Positions 46,071-58,440 of a stretch of 64,000 nucleotides of DNA are shown here, one piece after another; position 1 is the stretch's first letter, and each line of letters opens with the position of its first letter. The notes under the pieces are model-generated. The model had not been told where the DNA came from. It worked only from the letters and a program-made list of their open reading frames with translations, and did no database searches. Both the position numbers and the translations under genes were made by a program. The DNA is from Trichopria drosophilae (taxonomy: Eukaryota; Arthropoda; Insecta; Hymenoptera; Diapriidae), in the NCBI GenBank assembly GCA_030407085.1, contig CM059582.1, forward strand, positions 20,643,501-20,707,500, read 5' to 3'.

Positions 46071-46309
46071 TCTCGATAAAACTGTTAATTATTTCTGCAA
46101 TATTTTACATATAAACTTTATAGTTTTAAAGGTCGATGAACACCATTTTGGAGTAAAAATTGTGAAATTCAAAATTGCTGATTTTTACACTAGGATACTT
46201 TAATAAATACACTCGTGATTTTAAATTCAATGGATTTTTAATTATCGTTTAATTTGCATGTAAATGAAATTTTCGAATTTTCGCTTAATTTCACAAGCGA
46301 TGCATTTCC

Positions 46310-46500
46310 TCCTTCTGATTTCGTGCTAATCTTGCTTCTTTTTCTTTCGCCCAATCTATCACATATGTCGCATACATTCAGACTCGGCCGAAATGCAGAG
46401 AATAATGAGTGATGAAAGGGGGATTCGCGCGAGGTGCAATGTACTTCAGCGATAAATCATGAATAATGAACCCCATTCCGTCTCCTCGTATTATGTAGTT
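46310..46500. promoter_or_regulatory. Moderately GC-rich patch
   Basis: CpG-containing sequence with ACTCGGCCGAAATGC near 46381 and GGGGGATTCGCGCGAGG near 46418, between AT-rich flanks. A similar patch lies at 45.38-45.56 kb. No frame is recognised. Listed as candidate conserved non-coding sequence. Confidence 0.25.
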
Positions 46501-46837
46501 AGAATCAGGGTTATAAAGCCCTATAAACGATTACTTAACGACTTTTTTTATATTATAACGTTTTTTATTTAGATGTTAAATATTTTCTAATTACTTTGAG
46601 TAGTAATGTGATTAAATTCTGCACTTTCCATACTTTTTTCTTCATGTTTCAACAAAATATTCTTGTAATAATATTCTACACTGAGAGACATTTTCTACTT
46701 AATTTCAAAATATTTTCAGTTCAGGGATATTTAGGGTTTAATCATAGTTGTTTTTAAAGTACGAGGATAATATAGAAATCCTAAAAAGAAAAATTACAAA
46801 GTATCTTACGATATTAAATACAAAAATCATATAAAAG

Positions 46838-47018
46838 TATAGTCGAACCCCCGTTAACGAATACGGTCGGGACAACAGGATGTATTTAAATTTCTGGTAT
46901 TGAATATTGGAGGAGGAAATATCGTCTCCCCACCTCCGAACTTCTACCCTTCGCTAACGGAAACGTTTGCAAATTCGAAAACGAAAATGAAGTATTCGTT
47001 AAAGGGAGTTCGATTGTA
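46838..47018. mobile_element. Second pogo/Tigger-type MITE
   Basis: Left end TAGTCGAACCCCCGTTAACG followed by AATAC is matched on the right by ATTCGTTAAAGGGAGTTCGATTG in inverted orientation, with TA on both sides. Ends of the form AGTCGAACC...CGTTAACGAA are common in pogo/Tigger-derived elements. The left terminal base is T rather than the usual C. The 177-base element has no coding capacity. Confidence 0.65.
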
Positions 47019-47274
47019 TGTGTAATAATTAATGACTTAAGTAGCATTAGAAAAGTGCTATGTTAAATCCTAATGAGGGAAAATAAAGAACATTGTTTGT
47101 ACCTTTTTCCTATTATGTTATCTAAAATGTGTAACCGAACCTAGAAAATGATTCCGAATATATCCGAAGTTAACCGATAGAATACGAATCGTTCCTAAAC
47201 GATGTAAATAAAGCTAAAGAAATGAACAACACAATTATTTATTGCAATGGAAATGGCATGAACTCGAAAGAAGG

Positions 47275-47440
47275 CGTATGTATTTGAAGTGGTTGCTAGG
47301 CGGTCCCGGGTTCGAGTCTCCGCCGGGATTGAAATTTTTTTTTCTTATCGTTTATCTCCGAGCGTCGAAAAAATCAAACGTGTGTTTATGTTTGTTTATT
47401 TCTGTTTCGGCGAAACTATAAGTATCTAGAAAAAACGATA
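47275..47440 (+). mobile_element. tRNA-derived SINE candidate
   Basis: A head with TGGTTGCTAGGCGG (A-box-like) and GGTTCGAGTC at 47309-47318 (a good B box) is followed by a body with GCGTCGAAAAA, then TGTTTGTTTATTTCTGTTTC and GGCGAAACTATAAG at 47389-47422. The same body occurs without a head at 59044-59115. Head plus repeated body is the architecture of a SINE. An intact tRNA is excluded by the missing acceptor stem and the short A-to-B distance. Confidence 0.45.
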
Positions 47441-47689
47441 ATACATATAAAAATTAATATAACTATATTATGAACGTGTAAATGGTCTCCACTAAATTTT
47501 TGTAAAAGATGATTACAATTTGTGACAAGAAATTGGAATTATAACACCGGATCACAAAGGCTACCATCAGTTTCAATACCGCCATTTTGAAAGACAAAAA
47601 TGTCAGAAAAGAAAATTATACCCAAGAGTATTTGAAGTTGAAAAAACACTTTATTCTTTGCTTTCAAGGCGTTTTTTTTTTTCAGTATG

Positions 47690-47870
47690 CGATTGAGTTT
47701 TTTATTTTCCATTTTGAATAGCGACTTTGATTTATTTTCTATTTTTACTAAGCTGATGCATAATCAAAGTATGCCCAAAAATGTATCTAAGTTTTCGATT
47801 TCTGGAATTTTTGACACATTTGTGTCGTTTTCCTGTAACCCAGAATTCATCGAAATTTGTCTACCATACA
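47690..47870 (-). repeat. Inverted outlying copy of the ~236-bp satellite unit
   Basis: On the minus strand this segment aligns with the unit at 48640-48800: TTTTTGGGCATACTTTGATT, then AAAAATAGAAAATAA, preceded by CGAAATTTYCGAA-like and GTGTCMAAAATT words. It lies about 0.8 kb from the main array, in opposite orientation. The open frames that cross both copies (47687-47914 plus, 48635-48820 minus) have similar translations simply because the DNA is repeated. Confidence 0.6.
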
Positions 47871-48099
47871 AAAAACAAAAAACAATGAACGCGAAATGTG
47901 AAATAACGTTCTGATTAATTTTTCAACTAAAAATTGACCCAATGAACACGAATGGAAAATATACAAGATGATTTAATACTTCTACTGAAACATTTTTTGG
48001 ACAATCGATTTAGTACACCGGATATGGAAGTATAAAGAGATAAAGTTATTTCCAATACAAAAAAATGAAAAAAAATATCGACTTTACCGATTGAACAAA

Positions 48100-48500
48100 A
48101 CTGCATCGTAACTTAAGAGTTGCAGCGTGCAGTTTCAATATCAGCAACGTGATGTAGAATTCGCTTCCTATACACGAAGTTTTTGCAGTGCTCAAACACG
48201 CAGAAAGCTTTTCGCCCGCATATAGAGACGTTGCCATCGACGCTCGGTTCAAAGTCGATTACTCCCACTTATCCGAACATGGTTGTACGAACTGGCAACA
48301 CTGTGCCCGAGGTGCGTCGGTCGCATCGAAACATACCGTCGCATCTGTAGGTACGGCCCTGGTACAACATTTGCACTGATGGCGGTAGGGGCAGGAGCGG
48401 GGGGTAGGGGGAGGATTTGCGAGGAGGCGCGCCATGTGCGGTCAAGTCGATTCTCGAAACTCGACATAGCCGAGCACGAATCCCATAACGTTACTAATTC
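48100..48500. promoter_or_regulatory. GC-rich island between satellite copies
   Basis: Unique, CpG-rich sequence including a G-rich segment near 48380-48430 (GGCGGTAGGGGCAGGAGCGG). Frames are open on both strands without recognised domains. It separates the inverted satellite copy from the main array. Confidence 0.3.
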
Positions 48501-48639
48501 ATAGTTTTCCTGCCTTCTAACACCGATGAGTCTGTGACTTTTCTCGAAATTCTCATTTTTGGACATTTCTGGCTTGTAAATAGTTGAAAAATGAATCAGA
48601 CCGGTGTTTTACATTTCCCGTCTACCGTTTGTTGTTATT

Positions 48640-49640
48640 GGTTTTCTGTACTATAGAAAAATGTCCATAAATTTTGGGTTTTATAGAAAAATGATACAGA
48701 TGTGTCCAAAATTTTCGAAATCGAAAACTCGAAGCCATTTTTGGGCATACTTTGATTGTATCTCATCTTCGTAAAAATAGAAAATAATCTACGGTAAAGT
48801 AATGAAATCTCATAACCCAAAGTATTAAGAAAAATTGGTATAAAAATAGACCCAATTTAACGGATTGAAATATATTGCAATTATGAATAGAATAAACGTT
48901 TCATTAGATTCTGGTATTTATAGCAAAACGGCAAAGAAGTGTCCAAAATTTTCGAAATCGAAACCTCAAAGCCATTTTTGGGCATACTTTGATTGTATCT
49001 CATTTTCGTAAAAATAGAAAATAATCGGTAAAGTAACGAAATCTCATAAACCAAAGTATCAAAAAAAATTGGTATAAAAATTGACCCAATCTAACGGACC
49101 GAAATATATTGCAATTATGAATAATATAAATGTTTCATTAGATTCTGTGTTTTATAGGAAAATGATAAAAATGTGTCCAAAATGTTTCGAATTAACAGCT
49201 CAGATTAGATTTTGGGCATACCTTGGTTAGAAATCACCTTAATAATAATAGAAAACAATCTGAGGCAAGAGCACGAAATCCAAGAACTCAAAGTATTAAG
49301 ACGTGGTGGTACAAAAATTGACCCAATATACATGACCAATGTAATAATTATGATCGGTGTAAACTGAATACTTTAAGGAATCTTTGGTCAGGTACATTAT
49401 GTACATATGATTACATACAATTTTCATAGCAGCATTTCTTAATACCTCGGGGTCCGAATATCGTTTCATTGTTTAGTTTATTTGCTATCATTACGAAGTA
49501 ATCCAAAGTATTAAAAAGGGTTTGTATAAATTGACTCGATGTTCTCGGCCGAAAAATCAATGACAAATTGACTTTATACTTTTAATAAAACGTATCATTG
49601 AACATATAATTTGGTTCGTCAAGTACATTGGGTCAATATA
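48640..49640. repeat. Tandem satellite, ~215-238-bp unit
   Basis: TTGGGCATAC occurs at 48741, 48979 and 49212. The linked word CCAAAGTATT (with small changes) occurs at 48817, 49051, 49288 and 49503, giving periods of 238/233 and 234/237/215. Units also share ATTGGTATAAAAATTGACCC and ATATATTGCAATTATGAAT. Divergence increases to the right, where units decay into 49.6-50.2 kb sequence still containing GACCCAA words. No coding function. Confidence 0.75.
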
Positions 49641-52590
49641 TATTCAATATCTCACTATATTTCTATTGTTATTTGGTTATTTTATATTTTTAAAATATTT
49701 ATAACATGTTGACAAATATATCTGTTGGATCCGTATAATTTTGGGCACATTTATTATTGTTGTCGTATAAAATCTAGAATTTATCAAAACTCCACAATCA
49801 ATCGAAACCATTAGTAATAGCGTCATTGAATGTACATATTTCAGTCTGCTACTGTAGGTCAGTTTTCATATCAACTTTTCTTAATTCGGTTCTGTGTTTC
49901 TTTTCTTACTTACATTCCATTTTTCAAAAGCTGATTTCGAAGTATGTTTGTCAGTATCCTTGTCAGAAGAATATTCTCAAACAAATAACAAAGTAGAAAC
50001 AATTATAAATGTATATTAGACCCAAAATAATAGAAAATATATTTTTTCAAAAAACGTCCAATTTGTACAGATTTACGCTGTTGGTAAGTCCAATTGATAA
50101 TAGAAATACTCTGGCACAAAACTGTTATAAATATTTGACCCAAAATAATATAAATGAATTAAAACACTAAATAATTTCATAATTTTATACTTCAAAACGC
50201 TATTAGCTAGTGCTGGTATCGGATTTTACCAATGTTTCAGTATATATATTTTTTTGGACAATGTACATGCTAAAACTATTTTCAAAATGTTATTTTGGAC
50301 ATTTACCCCATAAATTGTACGATATTTAATTAATGTTATCATATACATATGATGTTTTTCCCATATGCTCAATGTTTACTATTAAAATACAAGGAAATCA
50401 TGCCCAATATGTATTATACATAACAATCTGGTGAAATGTTAACTTTGACGTAGCTCCAAAATACAAGGTCCAAATCTTACGATAAGAGAAATGACGATTA
50501 AATTGGATAATTTTTTCTGTACTTTGGATTCTGCAAATTTACCAAAAATAACAGTTCTATACTTTTTAAATTTGATGAGGTTTTAATACAACTGGAAATT
50601 TGTTTTAAAACATGTTATTGGTATTTTTTACTGCGTGATAGTATACGGGAAATCCGAACTTCCCACACTGTCTTTAGTTGTAGTACACATATTAAGGAAA
50701 TGGCGTTTCCCTCACATTGGTTATGTGTATTTTTTTTTGTAAGTTTAGGCCATATTTTTGTAACATATGATAATAATTTGGATAATAACTTGAAAATATC
50801 TCATCCACTTCGTGCTGCATAAATGATTTTACACGATTTGATATCGACATAAGTGCTATTATGCCATACATCTTTAGTCATGTCTTAACGACGTGCGGAA
50901 GTTCTCGGCTTCTGCAGGTTAGCATGACGTCTTAATTTCATGGCAACTAGCGCAAGAAAAATTGGAACTCATTTTATCGAACGTGTCGACTTGATCGATG
51001 GTGAGCGAGTAAGAAATGTACGTTTCAATTTCTCGTTGGTCGAATTATTTTTTACACCTATTAATATTTTAGCACTTCATAAGATTTTTTTTCTAGTACA
51101 ATTTTTCTCATAATTCTTATATTATATATCGGTATTTAAAAAATAATACAAACGGGTAGCAGAATAAACAAATTATACTAGAAACACAAAAATTTAATTT
51201 TAATTTAATTAAAAATTTAATGATATAACTTAGACTCAATTTTAAAATTTAATATACAAAATAATTGTAATGGAAATTTACATCGACTACTCTTAATACA
51301 TGCGATTAGAACATTCAATTAACTGCAATATTTTACGATTTATTTAATTATTCCCCTTCAATAAATGTAGTAATAAGATCGTTAAGTGAAAGTATTATGT
51401 TTTGTAATATATTACACAAATATTACGGTTAAATATGAGAATACGATATTCCATTCCGTAATTTTGTCATGGTAGAGCACGTACAAACGCAACATCTTCA
51501 ACAAGGAATTTCTCTCCTTTGAAGAAATAAGGGAAAGTACAATCCTGCAAATTCTGAATTCCGACTGTAAGACGATAGAAAATTTATCGGAGATACTTGT
51601 TTCAGAGGTATGGTATAAAAGATACAAAAAGGGGAATTCAGTTGAAACGCCAGGTGAATATGTATGTTCAACATCCTTCAATCCTTATTCAGAGAGAAAA
51701 ATAACGCTGATATTATTTAAAACTGTGTGAAATTTACAGTTCTCTTGTGTTGAAACAGTAATGATAGATAGTTTCTATAAGAAACAGTTATCCAAAGAAA
51801 CAAAATTTAAAGAAAACAAAATGCGACTACAAATAAGACCGAAATTTATACCCAATATAACAAAAATTAAATTAAAAATTTTATTATTTAGAAAAAAAAC
51901 TAAATGAAAATTAGTAAACTCCTTTGACGTAAAATAGTTTAATTTTAGTATTTGTAAATAAACGCTGGAAAAATAAACCACTCATACCATTAGCGATTAG
52001 ATGGCGTGAATCTGTACGCTACCTAGTATAAATTTAGCTAACTTCTTGGTAAAACTGGCTGTCTAGTATAGAAAATTATTAATTTATGCTTATATGAAAT
52101 ATTTCACAAATTGCTAAAAAGCTTGTCAAGGTGTTATTTCTCACACATTTATTATTATAAAAATAATTTTAAAAGATTGTTTGAATATTTTGCTTAACTG
52201 AAAACAAATGGTTTCGTACCACAATCGAACGTGTCGTACGAGTGGAACAATTTTAAAACGAAATACAATGTAAAAATTTACAAACGGTCGTGATTCATTC
52301 CACCGAAACTAGTCAATTTCCGTCAGATTCAATACACCATGAATTGTTTGAATCGACACTGTAGCTTTACTAGAAAGTGCCCTACACAGAACTGTAGAGT
52401 TTACTATTTCAATTTAAATTTGATCGATAAAGTGCTAACTAAAGAACCCAAAATATATTCAAAATTGAAAATAAAAAGTTGAGATCTTATGAATTGATTA
52501 ATTTCAAACAAGAGAACTTTATTTAGATGTATACAATTCTAAATTTATTCGATTGACGATTTAATTCTTTATGGTGTGAACATTGAACCT
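49641..52590. other. AT-rich gene-free stretch
   Basis: Decayed satellite-like words (GACCCAAAATAATA, TTTTGGACAATGTAC) occur up to about 50.3 kb. No gene is recognised beyond this. TAGCGATTAGATGGCGTGAA at 51991 is another CTCF-like word. Remaining frames are short and AT-driven. Confidence 0.45.
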
Positions 52591-52685
52591 TCTAATGAAA
52601 GAACGAATTGTCTTAGGAGTGAATTTACACTCTACGCAGAGTGAGTTTACACTTTACCAAATATTTGGATATCACTTTTTCTTGA
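52591..52685. mobile_element. GAGTGAA/TTCACTC fragment
   Basis: TTAGGAGTGAATTTACACTC followed by GAGTGAGTTTACACTTTACC shows two inverted heptamer pairs of the family seen complete at 36715-36890. Termini are not preserved. Confidence 0.4.
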
Positions 52686-53600
52686 CATCCATAAAAAAAA
52701 ATTAGGTGGTCCTCCCAAATTCTAGTTTGCCGTACAAATCCAATTTGATCTGATCACATCAAAAAAGTGTAGACCTATAGTAAACTATGAATATAAAACA
52801 TTGAGATTCCCGCCTCCGACTGTCCCAGGTTTGAATCCTTTATTATTGAAACTTTTCTAAAAAGTATTTATTTTTATATTTATTTTCTAATCGTTAAATA
52901 AAAGAGAGCTTGGAAGTTTTTTTATATAATTTGATTAGCAATTAACGCCGAAATTATTTCAGATTTTTTCAACGACATTTTGAGTAATTTTTTTTTTAAT
53001 TTAAAACAATTACGAAAAATTCTGGACAAACGTTGGTACTTTCTTTGATGAATTATAAACATTTTTGGTTGTTTCCGTTCATAGTTTTCGAGGAAAAAAT
53101 CCTCAATTCTAATATTTTAAATGTCTTGCTCGAAATCTATAAACCTTTGGCAGAATTGGCAAACAACAAAAATTGCTTAGAATTCATCAAAGAATATATC
53201 AAACTTTTTTTAGAATTTTTCATAAATATTTGTAACCTTTTTAGAATTTTTCATTAATATTTGAAACTTTTTTGAAAGAATTGAAATTTAATTTTTACTA
53301 TTGCGGAACAGTAATTGAAAAGGAGGGCTTCTGACCTATAACGATGTTAAATTCTTTCTCAATCCGAAAAACAATTTCCCAATAAGAGAGAAAAAAGGAA
53401 GAAAATTATGGTTTCTCATTAAGAGAGAAAAACGGGAAAAGGGAAGAAGATGAAATCGTTGATCATCAGCCTTCTGAAGAGGGATCAGTAGAATCGGTCC
53501 TCTTATTGGCACATTTTTTTCAGACCTAGAAAGAATTTAAGATTTTTGTAGGTCATAGCCCTTCTTAAAATTCAAATTTTTTCATTACCTTTCTTCTTTG
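52686..53600. other. AT-rich stretch with small direct repeats
   Basis: A B-box-like GGTTTGAATCC at 52828-52838 could be a further SINE scrap. At about 53210-53272 a 31-base unit containing TTTTTAGAATTTTTCATWAA occurs twice. AAGAGAGAAAAA-type words repeat near 53390 and 53430. No gene. Confidence 0.4.
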
Positions 53601-53765
53601 TTTGAATAAAATGGTTCCACAATATTCTGATAGTCGAAAAAAAAAGATAAAATTAAATATTTTCTAATTATTTGAAAATTTTGTTCAAATTGGGCGCCGT
53701 TTTGGAAATTCCCCAGCTGAAACTGACTGTTGACTACAGAATCTTGAAGAGGGACGTAAAAAATA
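53600..53765. mobile_element. Fragment related to the 23.2-kb TTAA element
   Basis: GGGCGCCGTTTTGGAAATTC with a following CTGAAACT and CTTGAAGAGGGAC parallels GGCGCCATTTTGGAATTCC, TTGAAACT and GTTGAAGAGCGAC at 24083-24150, in the same order and spacing. Terminal repeats and TTAA sites are not preserved here, so this is an internal fragment. Confidence 0.45.
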
Positions 53766-55950
53766 TTAGGATATGTACCTTTCAATGCTTTTCAAAATCG
53801 ATTTTGTTGCGAAAAACTTTATTGAGATTATGTCAAAAAAATGTCAACAAAAAACGGTCAAATACACATTGTATTGAATTGCAATGATAAAAAAAATAAT
53901 TTTGTTTTGCAAAATCGTTAATTATATTTTAGAATGTTCAAAAAGTGTTTGTAAACTAAACAAAACAGTAAAAAAGCTCTACTAGTATCCACAACGTGAT
54001 CAATTTTTTTCGAGAATTCCACCATTTCTACTCAAAAATCTTTGTAAAATGTAATAAACTGTTTGAATGAATAAATTTAAAACGAAACATACCCATGTTC
54101 CTTGCAATATAGCGCAAAAATTTTTATCACATCAATAGTTTCAGAAAAACGGACTGAAGTTTTAAAAAATCACGTTTTATACTGTTTTAAATACACATAG
54201 TAAATGAAGCGTCCTAGAAGTAATCCTTCGAGTTACATTTATAACGAGTATCCTCATTTTTAAGCGGTGATGACTGAATTTTCTTATTTTTTTTTAATTT
54301 CTCAATCTATTGTTGCGGTTCATGTTAAAGTAGAACCGTAGTTGTAATTTTTTAGGTTCTAGATGATAGACAAAAATTGTCCGTACTTCTTTTGAACTTA
54401 GTCAAAATCACATTCAAATTATTAGTATTAGGTTATGTTGAACACCTATTTTCTGGAGAAAGTTAGATATAGTATACTCGTGAATTTATTCAACTTCGAA
54501 TTAGTACGCGAAAAATGTAAAAAATGTTCTGTTTACGTCCATAGGTACAAAACAAATATTTGGAGTCTATGACCTGGTTCTCCCTTAACTTTGAATCCAA
54601 CAAATTCATTTTGCAATTAAAAGGAAAAAATAGGCATTTGACCACATAAAACCGAAGCTACCTTTTGTTATGGTGGTGTGTGATTATGAATTCAATGATT
54701 CATCGACAATTAATAATAACATAGGCTGACAAAATATTTTTCCAAAGATTTGTTGTGCGGTGAATCAGAATCAGAAGTAAAAATCTCTCAATTGGCTCTG
54801 GTTGACGAGACGTCCTAACTTTATTTTAGGTTATGTAGCAATAAATTTGATCGTTTACTTAAAAAGCGATCAATAATCTCAAGTCTAAGCTTGCCCTTTC
54901 AAATGGCGTTAAGTTTGCTTAAAAATGTTCCTTTTCAATAGATATGACATTTTGATTTTATTTCTATTTGTATTTCTCAGATGTAAATTTCAAATATTAG
55001 CAACCTCAGATGCACTTAAGAGACTAAGACTTGCACAGGATGCTGTTCAGCACTTTTTTAGTCACATAAAAAATTCGATACTACATAACCTAAAATATAG
55101 GCCGAAAATTGATGTTTAGGTTAATATATCTTAGAAACCAAAAGCAACTGAGAGCTCTTTACCTCAGGTTCAAATTCAGATCATAAAAACCGTTGGAAAA
55201 GTATTTTCTGATCCCTGGGTAACGAGGTTAACTTGATTCATTCGACCTATGTAATTTTTGGTTACCAAGTTTGGTCAGTTTTTAATTGTAGCTTGATTTA
55301 GAATCTTCACAATTTTTGACTTTCAGTTGAAGGTTCAGACTTCAATTTAAACCTATAGTTACTGCAAAAATACATTTTTAAGAGCTCTTTGAGAAGTCTT
55401 AAAAACTCGGAGATATCTCAAATATTTATCAGAAATAGCTCTTAAAGTGATCTTTAACAAGGCTTATGAGTCGATGTTAAGGGCTCTACAAGTTTTTTGA
55501 AGATATCTTTGGAACGAGGTCTGGACGACCTCTTTAAGAGGTATGCGTTGTATGGGCAGTGACTTCAAACACATCCGTTTCATTTTCTATATGCGATCAA
55601 AATAAGGAGAAAAACAGGGTTCTCGACGAAATGGACAGTTTTTTAGGTTAGAGTCATATTCAACGTCGGAATCATCATTGACCTGTGTAATAGAATCGCT
55701 TAATTTGGCACATTAACAAAATCACATATGTATTTTTTTTTTTGCGTAAGTCATCCTGAATATCAATCTGAACATAGTTTATGAGCCATAAAAATGATCA
55801 CAATCATAATTTTCTGCAGAATTTTCACAAAATTATAATTTTTTTTCTGCTCATACCGAAAATGTGATCTACCTACCACTCATCCGTTAAATCGAGTATT
55901 CAGGATGATTTTTTCGTTTTACAAAGTCGAAAGACCGTGAAATTCGTTTG
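53766..55950. other. AT-rich gene-free stretch
   Basis: No gene recognised. 55.38-55.56 kb contains GAGCTCTTTGAGAAGTCTTA, AGCTCTTAAAGTGATCTT, and GGCTTATGAGTC words like those at 40.95-41.3 kb. The remainder is AT-rich. Confidence 0.45.
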
Positions 55951-55959
55951 TAACAATAT

Positions 55960-56830
55960 AGAAAAAGGCGAAAATGACCGTGACACTCTACTTTCCCTCA
56001 CCCTCCCATGCAGCCAAAAGGATCCTCCCTCGTTTGTCTGTGCGGCGAAGTGAATTCACTCCGTGTCACTGAACCCTGTGCTGTTTGACCCCGTCGTTCG
56101 GTTTTTCCGCGCGAGAAGCCCCGACCTCGTCCGGAAGTGAGAAGAGCGCTCCAAAAGGGAGTTTCTTCTCTCTCTCCCCTCTACCCTTTTTGCACTGCAG
56201 CTTCCCTTTCGCTTTTCCGCTTTGTCATCTCCTTCCTTCTCTTATCTCGGATATAGCTTCTCTTTTCCTTAGCCGAGGTCTTTTTTCTACCTGGTACCCT
56301 CCCCTTTTCCGCCTTTCTTCCGACCTTTCCGTACTTTGTGCCCTTCCCCCCTGTCTTGCCGCCATCTTTATCAGTCGGCCCATACAATCGGCAGTTACCT
56401 TTGCTGCTGGGTATCTTCTCTTACCCTACCCACTTCTCGCAATACGATAATACCCACTATCTCCGCACTGATGATTCGTCTTCTCTCCCGTATCGGATCC
56501 CAAATTGTATTTTGCCTGGAATAGCTGCAGCCCTGCTCTTGTTGGTGACCCTGTGTTTTTCATTCGGAAAGTGGCGGGTAAGCGTTGGCGGCGTCGACGG
56601 CGCGTGTATGCGGAACGCCGGGGTTTTGCCGGACAACCTAATTGTCTTTGGCTTAATTGAATTTTGCCCAGGACCACAGACGGTGGGGAATTTGGTCAAA
56701 AACTTGCAAAGGTATCGATTTAACCCTTTGACGACGTCGCTTCGGCACTGTCTACCCTCGATTTTTCGTCATGCCATCAAAAGTTTGTCTTCTGACGTAA
56801 TTGAAACTTCGTATGGTTGGGAAATGTCGT
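55960..56830. promoter_or_regulatory. GC-rich island with pyrimidine-skewed plus strand
   Basis: 56.16-56.45 kb is CT-rich on the plus strand, with CTCTCTCTCCCC, the complement of GAGA sites. 56.5-56.75 kb is CpG-rich. Plus-strand frames at 56085-56450 and 56338-56970 are open over much of it but are proline/leucine/serine-rich and match no family. The second ends in AT-rich sequence without a domain. TTAACCCTTTGACGACG near 56719 resembles a piggyBac-type end without a partner. A promoter or enhancer is possible. Confidence 0.3.
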
Positions 56831-57585
56831 TATGTCATCTTCTTCCTAATTTTCATTGGATTCTTAAGTCGGGTGAGTTCATTTTGTCTATTTTTTTAAT
56901 TAGATTGTTTGGTAAACATCGTAAAAGGCATGAAAGGATAAATAGAAACTTTATTTCTTTAACAACATGATGTATGCATGAAAAAATTGTTAGAAAAGTT
57001 GTGCTTTAATGTATATTTATACAAATCGGTATATCACTAAGGCCAACGTCCTTCCAAACTAAAAATCATCCAATAAAAGTTTCATCCACTGTCCCAGTTG
57101 GAATTTCTTCGAAGTAGATCGTTTTTGGAAGCTATTCTAGTGTCCTTATCAACCTGTAAGCACCGCTTTAATTCCGAAACTTTGGCACCCAGGGTGTTTT
57201 TGGATGAAAGGTCCAGCGTTAGAGTTTTGTACAAATAGTTTGGCCAAGCCCCTTTCCAAAGCTTTCGTTTTCAGAATACACAGAGCGCCAAAGAATGGGT
57301 TCCTTTTGGCAAATATAACTCAAAATTTTATACAAAATTTCCCTTGAATCAGAAAAATCCATCAAACCGTTCAGAAGACATCAATATTTAAAAAATTTAC
57401 TACATAAAGTTCGACCTCTTACAGTATGGCAACCTTATTATATTAAAAAGTGTAATGGAGAGTTTCATAAAAAAAAAATTGGCAGCAAACGTATTTATTA
57501 AATTATTTATAAATTTAAAATTATAAATAATCCAATAACAAATTGGTAGAAACAAATTTCAAGTAATTTACCATGAATATTCTCT
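56831..57585. other. Mixed stretch, nothing firmly recognised
   Basis: 57.03-57.35 kb is less AT-rich and could be an old transposon or conserved non-coding sequence. Minus-strand frames there are short and interrupted. No family recognised. Confidence 0.35.
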
Positions 57586-57589
57586 CTTT

Positions 57590-58010
57590 GGAATTCATAA
57601 AGCGTCGTCCGTAATCAGCGAGTCAATAAAAAAAAATGCGGACTAATGTATGTGTTTTAGATTTTCCATTGAAATCACGCAAGCCTTTAAAAACAGTACT
57701 ACGGAAATAAAAATGCTGTCACCGTAGTATGCGGGTGCCTTGCACAAGAAAAAATTGTCCATGGACACGTCGCATGCCTGTGGCCATTACGCGTGAATAA
57801 TAACGGGTTCGTCGCGGCACATATTGGTGCAACTTTGGCGTTTCATGCACGTCTCCGTAACAATCTGCTTTTTTTTTTATTTTCGTCACACTGGCATAAC
57901 TGCAAACTGTGTAATTACCTGGCCTTTTGTGTGATTGACAAACCGTTGTGTGCGCTTCTCGAGAGTGCAAGCACCGGACATTTCGCACAAATGCCACTTT
58001 ATTAACAGGC
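57590..58010. promoter_or_regulatory. CpG-containing patch, enhancer-like
   Basis: The patch contains CpG-rich words among AT-rich flanks, including CCATGGACACGTCGCATGCC near 57759 and GTGTAATTACC near 57909. Overlapping frames exist on both strands (57719-57997 minus, 57793-58005 plus), neither recognisable. Mixed CpG and homeodomain-type words suggest a conserved non-coding element. Confidence 0.3.
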
Positions 58011-58440
58011 GGAAGTTAGAAAATATCGATGTCTGACGATCCTTGATGGACTTATTAAATACTAAGTACACAACCTGCAATCCTCTATGATTTACTCGTT
58101 TCGTATGTATCATCCTAGTAATTATAGATCTTTTATTTTTCGTCGCACTTGCAGAACACCATAATTGCAAGATCTTTAACAGGTTTGATAAAGTATTGAA
58201 TAATTTGAACGAATTAAATCCACAAAAGGTCGAAACATCATGATTATATATTTATTAATTATTTTCAAAATAATGTTTCAACGTTTCCTATTCTGAAAGT
58301 AATTTTGCATATGCATCTTGACTTAATGATGATTGGGAGTGGTTCAGAAAAAAACCTACTAATTTAAATTGTACACTGAGAGAAATTATTTACTAATTGT
58401 TAATGTAAACTAATTTCAAGGCTCTTACAAGCATTTTAAA
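58011..58440. other. AT-rich stretch with solitary MITE end
   Basis: TACACTGAGAGAAAT at about 58372 matches TACACTGAGAGACAT near 46678, and both probably mark ends of a decayed inverted-repeat family. No gene. Confidence 0.35.

Noticed and set aside
47687..48820. Two similar short proteins on opposite strands, apparent gene family
   Set aside because: Their similarity is fully explained by inverted copies of the 236-bp satellite unit.
56719..56736. piggyBac-type terminus TTAACCCTTTGACGAC
   Set aside because: No complementary GTCAAAGGGTTAA-type end in the window.
56338..56970. 210-codon plus-strand open frame
   Set aside because: Starts in a CT-rich tract without an ATG, runs into AT-rich DNA, and no family is recognised; competing frames are open on the other strand.
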